From Kyrpidia tusciae DSM 2912 (lineage in GTDB: Bacteria; Bacillota; Bacilli; Kyrpidiales; Kyrpidiaceae), in contig NC_014098.1 of NCBI RefSeq assembly GCF_000092905.1, positions 620,001 to 684,000 on the forward strand: 64,000 bases of DNA, read 5' to 3'. Positions 8,947 through 16,821 of the stretch are shown one piece after another; position 1 is the stretch's first letter, and the number at the start of each line of letters is the position of its first letter. A model generated the notes under the pieces. That model searched no databases and was not told the origin of the DNA. It saw only the letters and a list, made by a program, of their open reading frames with translations. Position numbers and translations under genes: made by a program.

Positions 8947-10707
8947 ATGGGTCAGCAGAAAGTGATCGTCGTCGGCGGCGGCTTGGCCGGTCTTATGACC
9001 GCGATTAAAGTGGCGGAAGCGGGCGTGTCGGTGGACTTGTTTTCCCTGGTCCCCGTCAAGCGTTCCCATTCGGTGTGCGCTCAGGGAGGCATCAACGGGG
9101 CGGTGAACACCAAAGGCGAGGGCGACTCCCCATGGGAACATTTTGACGACACGGTTTATGGAGGCGATTTTCTCGCCAATCAGCCTCCGGTCTTGAAGAT
9201 GTGCGAGGCGGCTCCTGGGATTATTTATCTCATGGATCGGATGGGGGTCATGTTCAATCGAACACCGGAGGGGTTGCTCGACTTTCGTCGGTTTGGCGGA
9301 ACGAAACATCACCGCACAGCCTTTGCGGGAGCCACCACAGGCCAGCAACTGCTTTACGCTTTGGACGAACAGGTGCGGCGCTTCGAAGCGGCGGGCCTAG
9401 TGCAGAAGTATGAGGGCTGGGAATTTCTCCAGGCGGTCATCGACGATGAGGGCGTATGCCGGGGGATCATAGCCCAGGATTTGCGCTCCATGGAGATCCA
9501 CGCTTTTCGCAGCGACGCTGTGGTGATGGCGACCGGGGGGCTGGGGCTGATCTTCGGCAAGAGTACCAATTCGATCATCAATACGGGTTCCGCGGGATCG
9601 GCGCTCTACCAGCAAGGCGTGTATTTTGCAAACGGGGAGTTTGTGCAGGTGCATCCCACGGCGATACCGGGGGATGACAAGCTGCGCTTGATGTCCGAAT
9701 CGGCTCGGGGCGAAGGCGGCCGGGTGTGGACTTACAAGGACGGGAAACCGTGGTATTTTCTCGAGGAAAAATACCCGGCCTACGGCAATCTCGTACCCCG
9801 GGATATCGCCACCCGGGAGATCTTTCACGTGTGTGTGGACCTGGGGCTCGGGATCAACGGGGAAAATATGGTCTATCTCGATGTGTCCCACATCCCGGCG
9901 GATGTCCTCAACGTGAAACTGGGTGGGATCCTGGAGATCTATGAAAAATTCGTCGGGGAGGATCCCCGGAAGGTCCCGATGCGGATTTTCCCCGCGGTGC
10001 ACTATTCGATGGGTGGTTTGTGGGTGGATTATGACCAGATGACCAATATCCCCGGTCTTTTTGCCGCTGGCGAAGCGGAGTACCAGTACCACGGCGCGAA
10101 TCGCCTGGGGGCCAATTCTCTCTTGTCCTGTATCTACGGCGGCATGGTGGCTGGCCCCAAAGCGGTGGAGTGGATCCGGGGCGTGAAAAAATCGGCCGAT
10201 GACCTGCCGGACGGTCTGTTTGAGACGGAAAGGAAAAAGCAAGAGGAACGGTTTGAGTCGATCCTCCGCATGGAAGGACCGGAGAATCCCTACAAACTGC
10301 ATCGGGAACTCGGTCAGTGGATGACCGACAATGTGACCATTGTCCGGTACAATGACCGTTTGAAAAAGACGGACGAAAAGATTCAAGAACTGATGGAGCG
10401 GTGGCACCGGATCGGCGTTGCTGACAAATCCCGGTGGGAAAACATGATGGCGCCCTTTACCCGTCAGTTGTGGAACATGTTGCAGCTCGCCCGGGTGATC
10501 ACCCTGGGGGCCCTGAACCGCAACGAGAGCCGGGGGGCGCATTATAAACCGGAGTTTCCCAATCGGGATGATGAAAACTGGCTCAAAACCACGAAGGCAA
10601 AGTATACGCCCGATGGCCCGGTCTTTGAATACGAGCCGGTGGATGTATCCTTGATCAAGCCCAGGCCGCGGAAGTACGACGTGGAGAAGGAGGAGACCAA
10701 GGCGTGA
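8947..10707 (+). CDS. sdhA: Succinate dehydrogenase flavoprotein subunit
   Basis: Oxidises succinate to fumarate with covalently bound FAD at the inner face of the membrane. 586 residues, the same length as B. subtilis SdhA. N-terminal FAD-binding motif VVGGGLAGLMTAIK, the flavin attachment region SHSVCAQGGINGA, the substrate-binding segments GEFVQVHPTAIPG and SESARGEGGRVW, and the late motif HYSMGGLWVD with GANRLGANSLLS. ATG 8947 is preceded by GAGGAGGA at 8932-8939, 7 bases away; the frame extends upstream into sdhC but without a start of similar quality. Stop overlaps the sdhB start by four bases, indicating translational coupling. Confidence 0.97.
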   Translation: MGQQKVIVVGGGLAGLMTAIKVAEAGVSVDLFSLVPVKRSHSVCAQGGINGAVNTKGEGDSPWEHFDDTVYGGDFLANQPPVLKMCEAAPGIIYLMDRMGVMFNRTPEGLLDFRRFGGTKHHRTAFAGATTGQQLLYALDEQVRRFEAAGLVQKYEGWEFLQAVIDDEGVCRGIIAQDLRSMEIHAFRSDAVVMATGGLGLIFGKSTNSIINTGSAGSALYQQGVYFANGEFVQVHPTAIPGDDKLRLMSESARGEGGRVWTYKDGKPWYFLEEKYPAYGNLVPRDIATREIFHVCVDLGLGINGENMVYLDVSHIPADVLNVKLGGILEIYEKFVGEDPRKVPMRIFPAVHYSMGGLWVDYDQMTNIPGLFAAGEAEYQYHGANRLGANSLLSCIYGGMVAGPKAVEWIRGVKKSADDLPDGLFETERKKQEERFESILRMEGPENPYKLHRELGQWMTDNVTIVRYNDRLKKTDEKIQELMERWHRIGVADKSRWENMMAPFTRQLWNMLQLARVITLGALNRNESRGAHYKPEFPNRDDENWLKTTKAKYTPDGPVFEYEPVDVSLIKPRPRKYDVEKEETKA

Positions 10708-11453
10708 GCGAGAAAACGATCCGCCTCATCATACAGCGGCAGGATACCCCGGACAGTAAGCCCTATGACGAGGAGTTTGAGGTCCCTTATCGGCCCAATA
10801 TGAACGTCATCGCCTGTTTAATGGAAATTCAGCGGAATCCCGTCAACGCCAAGGGGGAGTCGGTATCCCCGGTGGTGTGGGAATCCAATTGCCTGGAAGA
10901 GGTGTGCGGCGCCTGTTCCATGGTGATCAACGGCAGACCTCGCCAGGCCTGTACCGCCCTCGTTGACCAATTGGAGCAGCCGGTTCGTCTGCAGCCGATG
11001 CGCACCTTCCCAGTGGTGCGAGACTTGGTGGTCGACCGAAGCCGCATGTTTGAAGCTCTGAAAAAGATCAAAGCTTGGATTCCCATCGACGGCACGTATG
11101 ACCTGGGCCCCGGACCCAGGATGCCTGAGCGGGATCGGCAATGGGCTTACGAGTTGTCCAAATGCTTCACCTGTGGCTGTTGCGTGGAGGCGTGTCCGAA
11201 CGTCAACGACAAAACCTCGTTCATGGGTCCTTTTGCCATCAGTCAAGTGCGGCTGTTTAACACCCATCCCACCGGCAAAATGCACCGGGAGGAACGACTG
11301 GAGGCGATGATGGGCGAGGGCGGCATTCACGAATGCGGCAACGCCCAGAACTGTGTCCAGGTCTGTCCGAAGGGGATCCCGTTGACCACGTCGATTGCGG
11401 CCGTGAATCGGGAAGTCAACAGCTATGCCATCGGCAGTTGGTTGAAGAAGTAA
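10704..11453 (+). CDS. sdhB: Succinate dehydrogenase iron-sulfur subunit
   Basis: Carries electrons from the flavin to cytochrome b558 through three iron-sulfur clusters. 249 residues. An N-terminal ferredoxin fold holds the [2Fe-2S] cluster (CLEEVCGACSMVING, then a Cys in RQACTAL). The C-terminal part holds the other clusters (CFTCGCCVEACPNV and CGNAQNCVQVCPKG). The GTG start overlaps the end of sdhA (GTGA). A terminator follows at 11479-11508. Confidence 0.97.
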   Translation: MSEKTIRLIIQRQDTPDSKPYDEEFEVPYRPNMNVIACLMEIQRNPVNAKGESVSPVVWESNCLEEVCGACSMVINGRPRQACTALVDQLEQPVRLQPMRTFPVVRDLVVDRSRMFEALKKIKAWIPIDGTYDLGPGPRMPERDRQWAYELSKCFTCGCCVEACPNVNDKTSFMGPFAISQVRLFNTHPTGKMHREERLEAMMGEGGIHECGNAQNCVQVCPKGIPLTTSIAAVNREVNSYAIGSWLKK

Positions 11454-11478
11454 TCCGCGGCATTTCGCATGCAACCCG

Positions 11479-11508
11479 ACCCCGGCACACTCGGAGCCGG
11501 GTCTTTTT
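11479..11508 (+). terminator. Terminator of sdhCAB
   Basis: CCCGGC (11481-11486) pairs with GCCGGG (11496-11501), followed by a T-rich tail (TCTTTTT). The about 250 bases from here to gerE contain no convincing gene. Confidence 0.75.
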
Positions 11509-11695
11509 CTGTTCGCGGAAAGGGGTGCCTGGTCGATGGCCGCGGGGTGGACTGGCTCGTTCGCCCAACCCCGTGCATATGGTGGCCCTGAAAGATCATG
11601 CGCCCGGACGCTCTCAACTCATCCCGCCCGATTCTGGGAGGTTTATGGCGGGCGCGGATGTCTGGATGGACGAGTTGCCATCCTTGCTGCGCGGT

Positions 11696-11704
11696 CATAG
11701 GATA
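11696..11704 (+). promoter_or_regulatory. Candidate sigma-K -10 element of gerE
   Basis: CATAGGATA fits the sigma-K -10 consensus CATAnnnTA, 58 bases before the gerE start. No clear AC at the expected -35 spacing. In B. subtilis gerE is transcribed by sigma-K. Confidence 0.4.
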
Positions 11705-11761
11705 CGTTGACTGTATCCCTTGCCCTTGTCATTGACGCCGCGTACAAGGAGGGATCAACCG

Positions 11762-11989
11762 GTGACAGCGGTGGGAGACGTTCGAGGCAAATCACTCTTG
11801 ACCGCTCGGGAACGCGAGGTGTTCGAACTTCTCGTTCAAGATAAAACTACGAGGGAGATCGCCGAGCAGCTGTATATTAGCGAGAAAACCGTGCGCAATC
11901 ACATTTCAAACGTCATGAAAAAATTGAACGTCAAAGGAAGATCCCAGGCGGTGGTGGAGCTTGTCCGCATGGGGGAGTTAAAAATTTGA
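11762..11989 (+). CDS. gerE: Spore coat gene regulator GerE (LuxR-type HTH)
   Basis: Small DNA-binding protein that acts in the mother cell late in sporulation, switching on late coat genes together with sigma-K. 75 residues, essentially one LuxR-type helix-turn-helix domain: LLTAREREVFELLVQDKTT, EIAEQLYISEKTVRNHISN, KLNVKGRSQAVVELVRMGEL. This is nearly identical in layout to B. subtilis GerE (74 residues). GTG 11762 follows AAGGAGGG at 11746-11753; an upstream TTG at 11720 would add 14 residues absent from GerE. Lies between sdhB and a marR gene, as in B. subtilis. Confidence 0.95.
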   Translation: MTAVGDVRGKSLLTAREREVFELLVQDKTTREIAEQLYISEKTVRNHISNVMKKLNVKGRSQAVVELVRMGELKI

Positions 11990-12006
11990 CAAACCCGGGT
12001 CCTACA

Positions 12007-12036
12007 TTGACGTTTCGGTGAAGGGAACATTACAAT
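12007..12036 (+). promoter_or_regulatory. Promoter of the MarR gene
   Basis: TTGACG (12007-12012), 18-bp spacer, TACAAT (12031-12036). It overlaps an upstream ATG at 12035, so translation should begin at the later ATG 12065. Confidence 0.6.
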
Positions 12037-12064
12037 GGGGGCAAACGCGAATGGGAGGCCCTCT

Positions 12065-12508
12065 ATGGAACAGCGGTGGGTTCCCGGACAGGATTTGGTC
12101 AGCGAGATTGAGCAAGAGCTTCGCTTTATCGGCCGCATTATCCGTCAGAAGGGCCGGGAAATCCATGTGAATTTTCAGATCACACCTCCTCAATTCGAAG
12201 CCCTGATGTTGATCCGGGATCATGGCGTGCTCACCATGGGCGAATTGAGCAGTAAGATGTTTCTCGCGTACAGCACAACGACCGATTTGGTGGATCGGTT
12301 GGAACGCCATGGATTGGTGGAGCGGCTTCGGGATCCGATGGATCGACGGGTGGTGCGGCTCCGGGTCTTGGATCGGGGGCTGTCGATGATTGAACAGGTT
12401 TTGGAAGCGCGGCGGGACTATCTCCGAGGTGTGTTGGCGCGCATGGAGCCCGGAAAAGTTCCGATTTTGGCCGATGCGCTCAAAGATTTGATTGCCCATA
12501 TTCAGTAA
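12065..12508 (+). CDS. MarR family transcriptional regulator (YsmB-like)
   Basis: 147-residue winged-helix repressor. The DNA-binding domain is seen in TPPQFEALMLIRDHGVLTMG, ELSSKMFLAYSTTTDLVDRL and the wing RDPMDRRVVRLRVLDRG, flanked by dimerisation helices. ATG 12065 is taken because GGGAGG lies 6 bases upstream and because the promoter -10 covers the alternative ATG at 12035. The ligand is unknown. Position gerE-marR-gerM equals that of ysmB in B. subtilis. A terminator follows. Confidence 0.9.
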   Translation: MEQRWVPGQDLVSEIEQELRFIGRIIRQKGREIHVNFQITPPQFEALMLIRDHGVLTMGELSSKMFLAYSTTTDLVDRLERHGLVERLRDPMDRRVVRLRVLDRGLSMIEQVLEARRDYLRGVLARMEPGKVPILADALKDLIAHIQ

Positions 12509-12516
12509 TCGGTAGA

Positions 12517-12538
12517 GGTTCCCCCCGGGGAGCCTTTT
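12517..12538 (+). terminator. Terminator after the MarR gene
   Basis: GGTTCCCC pairs with GGGGAGCC across a 2-base gap, followed by TTTT. Confidence 0.7.
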
Positions 12539-12639
12539 ACTTTGCGTTTTTGCCCCCTGCATCTTCCCGGAACCGGCATAACAGCCCGTCATGCTCGTAT
12601 ATATAGGGATGAGCACGCGACGGACAGGAGGGAAGGCCG

Positions 12640-13641
12640 GTGAAGGGGATGCGGTGGCGATGGTTGATCGTGGCAGCGGTGGGGATGATCGCTGTTGGCT
12701 GTGGATTCGGCAGCCCTGTTTCCGGGCCCGTCGATCAGCCTCCCGGAGGCCCGGCGCCGAGTGCGCCTCAGGGAGATCAGGTGGGTGAAACAGTCCAGGC
12801 CACGATGTATTATGTGAACCCGCAGGGTTATGTGGTGCCCATTGCAGATTCGATTCCGAAGGTGACCGGAATTGCTACGGAGACTCTCCAGTACATGGTT
12901 CAGGGCGGTCCAGGGGACGCCGTGGCGGCCAAGTGGGGATTAAAGGGGTCCCTGCCACCGGGGACGAAGGTTTTGGGGATGGACATTCGGAACGGGTTGG
13001 CCAAGGTCGATTTTTCGAAGGAGATCCTCCACTATCAGACGCCCCAACAAGAGCGGCAAATCGTGGATAGCGTGGTGTGGGCGTTGACGGAGTTCCCCAC
13101 GATCCAGCAAGTGCAGATCCTCGTGAACGGTCGGCAGCTTCAAACGATGCCTGTAGCCGGAACCCCCATCGGGCAGCCCCTGGGGCGGGTGATGGGTATC
13201 AATCTTAATGTGGCTGGCAACATCAACCCCTCCAATACGGAAAAGCTGACCTTGTACTACAGCGGGGGGGCGGGAGATCGTACGTACCTGGTGCCGGTGA
13301 CCAAAATTCTTCCGGTGGGTTCCTCCACCGATGTGGTGAAGGATACGATGGCTCAGTTGGCCAACCCGGGAATCCCGGGATTGAGTTCGCCGGTGACCAC
13401 GCAGGTGAAAGTGTTGCACACGAGCCTGGATGGCAACCTGGCCACCGTGGATTTCGACCGCTCTTTCTGGAATGACCAAAAACCGGATCAGTCGGTGGCC
13501 GCTGTGGTGCTGTCTCTAGCACAAAGTGTTCACGTGTCCCAAGTGAAACTCACGGTCAAAGGGGAGGCGCCGGTGGTGAAGGGTCTCGATCTTGCCAAAC
13601 CGGTGTCGGCGCCGAGATTTGTCAATACGTCGCAGTTGTAG
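12640..13641 (+). CDS. gerM: Germination/sporulation lipoprotein GerM
   Basis: Lipoprotein needed for sporulation and germination in B. subtilis; its exact biochemical role is not settled. 333 residues: signal peptide ending in a lipobox-like IAVGC (Cys near 21), a Pro/Gly-rich linker, then two GerMN domains (about 50-175 and 200-320). Each has the recurring pattern of an N-terminal YY strand, a block with TLQYMVQG or DVVKDTMAQL, and a late strand (NGLAKVDFSKEIL, GNLATVDFDRSFW). GTG 12640 has AGGAGGG at 12627-12633. In B. subtilis rph follows gerM; here rph is absent and rdgB follows directly. Confidence 0.92.
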   Translation: MKGMRWRWLIVAAVGMIAVGCGFGSPVSGPVDQPPGGPAPSAPQGDQVGETVQATMYYVNPQGYVVPIADSIPKVTGIATETLQYMVQGGPGDAVAAKWGLKGSLPPGTKVLGMDIRNGLAKVDFSKEILHYQTPQQERQIVDSVVWALTEFPTIQQVQILVNGRQLQTMPVAGTPIGQPLGRVMGINLNVAGNINPSNTEKLTLYYSGGAGDRTYLVPVTKILPVGSSTDVVKDTMAQLANPGIPGLSSPVTTQVKVLHTSLDGNLATVDFDRSFWNDQKPDQSVAAVVLSLAQSVHVSQVKLTVKGEAPVVKGLDLAKPVSAPRFVNTSQL

Positions 13642-13659
13642 TGAAAGAGCGGGGCCCCG

Positions 13660-13668
13660 TGATATAAT
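13660..13668 (+). promoter_or_regulatory. Extended -10 promoter of rdgB
   Basis: TGATATAAT, a perfect extended -10, 38 bases before the chosen GTG start of rdgB. Confidence 0.65.
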
Positions 13669-13705
13669 GATGGTTCAAGAGGCGAAAGGAAAGGAAAGAA
13701 ACGCC

Positions 13706-14329
13706 GTGTACACCGTCGTTTTGGCGACGCACAACAAAGGCAAGGTCCGGGAGTTCAGGGAGATGCTCCGCCCGTTGGGATGGGACGTATTCCCGCTGAG
13801 TGCATTCCCCGGGTATGTGCCGCCTCCGGAAACCGGGGCGACTTTTTGTGAGAATGCGCTGATCAAAGCCCGGGATGCCGCGGAGCGCCTCGGGCTGCCG
13901 GCACTTGCGGACGACTCGGGACTGGAGGTGGAAGCTCTCGAGGGACGGCCGGGGGTTTTTTCGGCCCGATTCGCGGGACCCGGGGCTACGGACGAGGAGA
14001 ACAACCGGCTGCTTTTGGCGGAACTGGAGCGCAGCCCTGCGCCGCCCCCTTGGGCTGCCCGATTCGTTTGCTGCCTGGCGTGGGTCGAGCCATCGGGGGA
14101 GACTCACACCTTCCACGGGGAGACTCGGGGATGGATCTTGGCGCAGCCCAGGGGGAGTGGAGGATTCGGGTACGATCCTTTGTTTTGGAGCCCGGAGCTT
14201 CAACAAACCTTCGGTGAAGCCCCGCCCGAGGCGAAAAATCGAGTAAGTCATCGCAAACGGGCCCTGGAAGCCCTTGTCCAGGCATTGTCCCGGCCAGAGA
14301 AAGGAGCCCCTGGAGCGTCGTCGGTTTAA
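13706..14329 (+). CDS. rdgB: XTP/dITP diphosphatase (RdgB/HAM1)
   Basis: Hydrolyses non-canonical purine nucleoside triphosphates (XTP, ITP, dITP) to monophosphates, keeping them out of DNA and RNA. 207 residues; family motifs LATHNKGKVREF near the start, TFCENALIKARDAA, LADDSGLEVEAL, GRPGVFSARFAG, GGFGYDPLFW and SHRKRALEAL. GTG 13706 is preceded by a weak aaaggaaagg; the upstream ATGs at 13667-13670 fall on the promoter -10 and are unlikely. Corresponds to B. subtilis ysnA. Some 45 bases separate it from the tRNA promoter. Confidence 0.95.
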   Translation: MYTVVLATHNKGKVREFREMLRPLGWDVFPLSAFPGYVPPPETGATFCENALIKARDAAERLGLPALADDSGLEVEALEGRPGVFSARFAGPGATDEENNRLLLAELERSPAPPPWAARFVCCLAWVEPSGETHTFHGETRGWILAQPRGSGGFGYDPLFWSPELQQTFGEAPPEAKNRVSHRKRALEALVQALSRPEKGAPGASSV

Positions 14330-14374
14330 CAGGGAGCGCTTCTCGTTCCACGGAGAGACCGCGCGTGGTTGCTC

Positions 14375-14404
14375 TTGACGGGGGCGGGGTGGGGTTCGTA
14401 TAAT
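14375..14404 (+). promoter_or_regulatory. Promoter of the tRNA pair
   Basis: TTGACG (14375-14380), 18-bp spacer, TATAAT (14399-14404), about 55 bases before the first tRNA. Confidence 0.8.
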
Positions 14405-14460
14405 ACGCTTTGTGGCGAGCGCGGGGATGTCTCTCTTGGAAAGGCGACGCCCCGGAGAGT

Positions 14461-14534
14461 GCGGGTGTAGCTCAATGGTAGAGCCCCAGCCTTCCAAGCT
14501 GGTTACGTGGGTTCGATTCCCATCACCCGCTCCA
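14461..14534 (+). tRNA. tRNA-Gly (anticodon TCC)
   Basis: 74 bases with encoded CCA. Acceptor GCGGGTG/CACCCGC, D-arm GCTC/GAGC, anticodon arm CCAGC-CTTCCAA-GCTGG, T-arm GTGGG-TTCGATT-CCCAT. All stems pair. It shares one promoter and terminator with the next tRNA. Confidence 0.98.
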
Positions 14535-14539
14535 CCGTT

Positions 14540-14616
14540 GTCCCAGTAGCTCAGTTGGATAGAGCAATGGCCTTCTAAGCCATGTGTCGGGGGTTCGAAT
14601 CCCTCCTGGGACGCCA
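14540..14616 (+). tRNA. tRNA-Arg (anticodon TCT)
   Basis: 77 bases with encoded CCA. Acceptor GTCCCAG/CTGGGAC, D-arm GCTC/GAGC, anticodon arm ATGGC-CTTCTAA-GCCAT, T-arm with TTCGAAT. Five bases after the Gly tRNA. Confidence 0.98.
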
Positions 14617-14690
14617 ACGATCAGTTCGCGGCTGGGTGGTGGGACCAAGAGAGGTGTCGAGGTGCCTGCTCCGGCGGTTTCTGTGCTGTG

Positions 14691-14715
14691 AGGACTCCGG
14701 GAGGAGTCTTTTTTT
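14691..14715 (+). terminator. Terminator after the tRNA pair
   Basis: GACTCC (14694-14699 area) pairs with GGAGTC, followed by seven T residues (14709-14715). Confidence 0.85.
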
Positions 14716-14752
14716 GTCCGGCCGGTCAGCGGTAACTTAGGCGTTCCTGTGA

Positions 14753-14781
14753 TTGCGCCGGTTTAGTTGCCGTGATATAGT
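14753..14781 (+). promoter_or_regulatory. Promoter of tig
   Basis: TTGCGC (14753-14758), 17-bp spacer, extended -10 TGATATAGT with TATAGT at 14776-14781. Confidence 0.65.
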
Positions 14782-14837
14782 GACTATGACATGGCCGGCG
14801 ATTACTGTGAACAGGCGGCAAGGAGGAACATGTGTTC

Positions 14838-16127
14838 ATGATCACGAAATGGGAGAAAACCGAGAAGAATCTCGGCATTCTGGAAGTCGAGGTTGACCCA
14901 GGGGCTCTTGCCCAAGCCCTCGACCAGGCGTTCAAAAAAGTGGTAAAAAAAGTAAATTTGCCTGGTTTTCGAAAGGGCCGGGTTCCCCGGGCCGTTTTCG
15001 AAGCCCGGTTCGGTGTGGAGGCGCTTTACAACGATGCCTTGGACTTGTTGCTTCCCGAAGCGTATGCCAAGGCGGTGGAAGAAGCCCAGATTGAGCCCGT
15101 GGCCCAGCCGGAGATCGACGTCGTTCAACTCGAAAAAGGAAAGCCGTTTATTTTTAAGGCGAAGGTGACCGTCAAGCCCGAGGTAGAATTGGGGACCTAC
15201 AAGGGCGTGACGGTAGAAGATAAGGAATTTCCGGTTACCGAGGAGGATGTGGATAAGGAACTGGAGAACCTGCGCCGTCAACACGCCCAGATCGAGGTTG
15301 TGGGCGAAGGCGGGAGGGTCCAAAACGAGGATCTCGTCATGATCGATTTTGAGGGTTTTGTGGACGGTGAGCCTTTGGAGGGCGGTCAGGGGGAAGATTA
15401 CCAATTAGAAATCGGATCTGGCACTTTTGTGCGGGGGTTCGAAGAACAACTCATCGGCATGACCCAGGGAGAGGATCGGGAGATCCGGGTTACGTTCCCC
15501 GATGATTATCATGTCGAGGGCCTTCGGGGTAAAGAGGCCCTGTTTAAGGTCCATCTGCACGACATTAAACGCAAGAGGCTGCCGGAGCTGGACGACGAGT
15601 TCGCGAAGGATATCAGTGAGTTTGAAACTTTGGAGGAATTGCGTGCCGATCTCAAGAATAAACTCGAACAGAGGGCGGAACAAGACCACAGGACCTACCT
15701 AGAGAATCAGGTGGTGGACAAGGTGGTCGAAGAGGCGGTGGTGGAGGTCCCCGGTGTGATGATCGAGCACGAACTGGAGCATCTGTACCACGATTTCGCC
15801 GATCGGTTACAGCGCCAGGGGATTCCCACGGAGATGTATTTTGAGGTGACGGGTTCGTCCGAGGAGAAAGTAAAGGAACAGATGCGTCCGGATGCGGAGA
15901 AGCGGGTTCGGACAAGTCTAGTACTGGAAGCGGTGCAGAAGCAGGAGGGTATTGAACCCACGGAGGAAGAGGTTGAGGCGGAGTTGGAAAAAGCGGCGCA
16001 ATCCATGCGGATGGATGCAGCGCGGCTCAAGGAGTTGCTGACCCCGTCCCAGCTCGATTCCCTTCGCCAGGATTTGGCGATCCGAAAGACGGTGGAGTTT
16101 CTCGTGGCCAATAGTACATCGGCGTAA
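14838..16127 (+). CDS. tig: Trigger factor (ribosome-associated peptidyl-prolyl isomerase)
   Basis: Chaperone that binds the ribosome at L23 and shields nascent chains; also a prolyl isomerase. 429 residues. N-terminal ribosome-binding domain with the signature GFRKGRVPRAVFEARFG (about 45-60), FKBP domain (about 155-240, EDLVMIDFEGFVDGEP and GFEEQLIGMTQGEDREI), and a helical C-terminal chaperone domain. ATG 14838 is chosen because AAGGAGGAA (14820-14828) is 9 bases away; GTG 14832 is too close to it. First gene of a protein quality-control run tig-clpP-clpX-lonB-lonA. Confidence 0.96.
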   Translation: MITKWEKTEKNLGILEVEVDPGALAQALDQAFKKVVKKVNLPGFRKGRVPRAVFEARFGVEALYNDALDLLLPEAYAKAVEEAQIEPVAQPEIDVVQLEKGKPFIFKAKVTVKPEVELGTYKGVTVEDKEFPVTEEDVDKELENLRRQHAQIEVVGEGGRVQNEDLVMIDFEGFVDGEPLEGGQGEDYQLEIGSGTFVRGFEEQLIGMTQGEDREIRVTFPDDYHVEGLRGKEALFKVHLHDIKRKRLPELDDEFAKDISEFETLEELRADLKNKLEQRAEQDHRTYLENQVVDKVVEEAVVEVPGVMIEHELEHLYHDFADRLQRQGIPTEMYFEVTGSSEEKVKEQMRPDAEKRVRTSLVLEAVQKQEGIEPTEEEVEAELEKAAQSMRMDAARLKELLTPSQLDSLRQDLAIRKTVEFLVANSTSA

Positions 16128-16170
16128 CATGGTGTACAATAGAAAGAGCCTGAGGTGATATTCATTTGCG

Positions 16171-16198
16171 GGTACCCTCGTCGAGGGTGCCTCGTTTT
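16171..16198 (+). terminator. Possible terminator between tig and clpP
   Basis: GGTACCC (16171-16177) pairs with GGGTGCC (16185-16191), loop of 7, followed by tcgTTTT. The T-run is short, so read-through into clpP is possible. Confidence 0.5.
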
Positions 16199-16218
16199 CC
16201 ACATGGAGGGGGGTCCCC

Positions 16219-16809
16219 ATGAGTCTGGTGCCGATGGTGATTGAGCAGAGCAGCCGCGGGGAGAGAGCCTACGATATTTACTCCCGTTTGCTAAAAGACA
16301 GGATCATTTTTTTGGGGACGGGGATCGACGACATCGTCGCCAATCTCGTGGTGGCGCAACTCCTGTTTTTGGCTGCGGAAGACGACAAAAAAGATATTCG
16401 ATTGTATATCAACAGCCCGGGGGGATCCATTACTGCCGGGATGGCGATTTATGATACAATGCAATATATTAAGCCCGATGTTTCGACCGTGTGCATCGGT
16501 ATGGCGGCGAGCATGGGAGCGTTTCTCTTGGCCGCGGGGACCAAAGGGAAGCGTTTCGCCCTCCCGAACAGTGAGATCATGATTCACCAGCCGCTCGGCG
16601 GTGTGCGGGGGCAGGCGGCTGACATCAAGATTCACGCCGACTGGATTCTGAGGACCAAGGACAAGATCAACCGCATTCTGTCTGAGCGCACTGGGCAGCC
16701 CTTGGAGAAGATCGAGCGGGATACGGATCGGGACAATTTTATGGACGCCGAGGAAGCCAAGGCGTATGGGCTGATCGATGAGGTGATCTCGCCCGTCGAC
16801 CTGAAGTAG
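16219..16809 (+). CDS. clpP: ATP-dependent Clp protease proteolytic subunit
   Basis: Serine peptidase forming the double-heptamer chamber used with ClpX and ClpC. 196 residues. Nucleophile Ser in [16 protein letters not shown] and His in [10 protein letters not shown] are present; the Asp lies in the later [12 protein letters not shown] region. ATG 16219 has ggagggggg 7-8 bases upstream. No CtsR-type heptad repeats are visible before the gene. clpX follows after 12 bases, so the two are probably co-transcribed; in B. subtilis clpP lies elsewhere, so the tig-clpP-clpX order here is of the more widespread bacterial type. Confidence 0.97.
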   Translation: MSLVPMVIEQSSRGERAYDIYSRLLKDRIIFLGTGIDDIVANLVVAQLLFLAAEDDKKDIRLYINSPGGSITAGMAIYDTMQYIKPDVSTVCIGMAASMGAFLLAAGTKGKRFALPNSEIMIHQPLGGVRGQAADIKIHADWILRTKDKINRILSERTGQPLEKIERDTDRDNFMDAEEAKAYGLIDEVISPVDLK

Positions 16810-16821
16810 AGGGGTGAGCCG

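Noticed and set aside
11333-11710. 125-codon frame overlapping the end of sdhB
   Set aside because: Out-of-frame shadow of sdhB that continues through the terminator.
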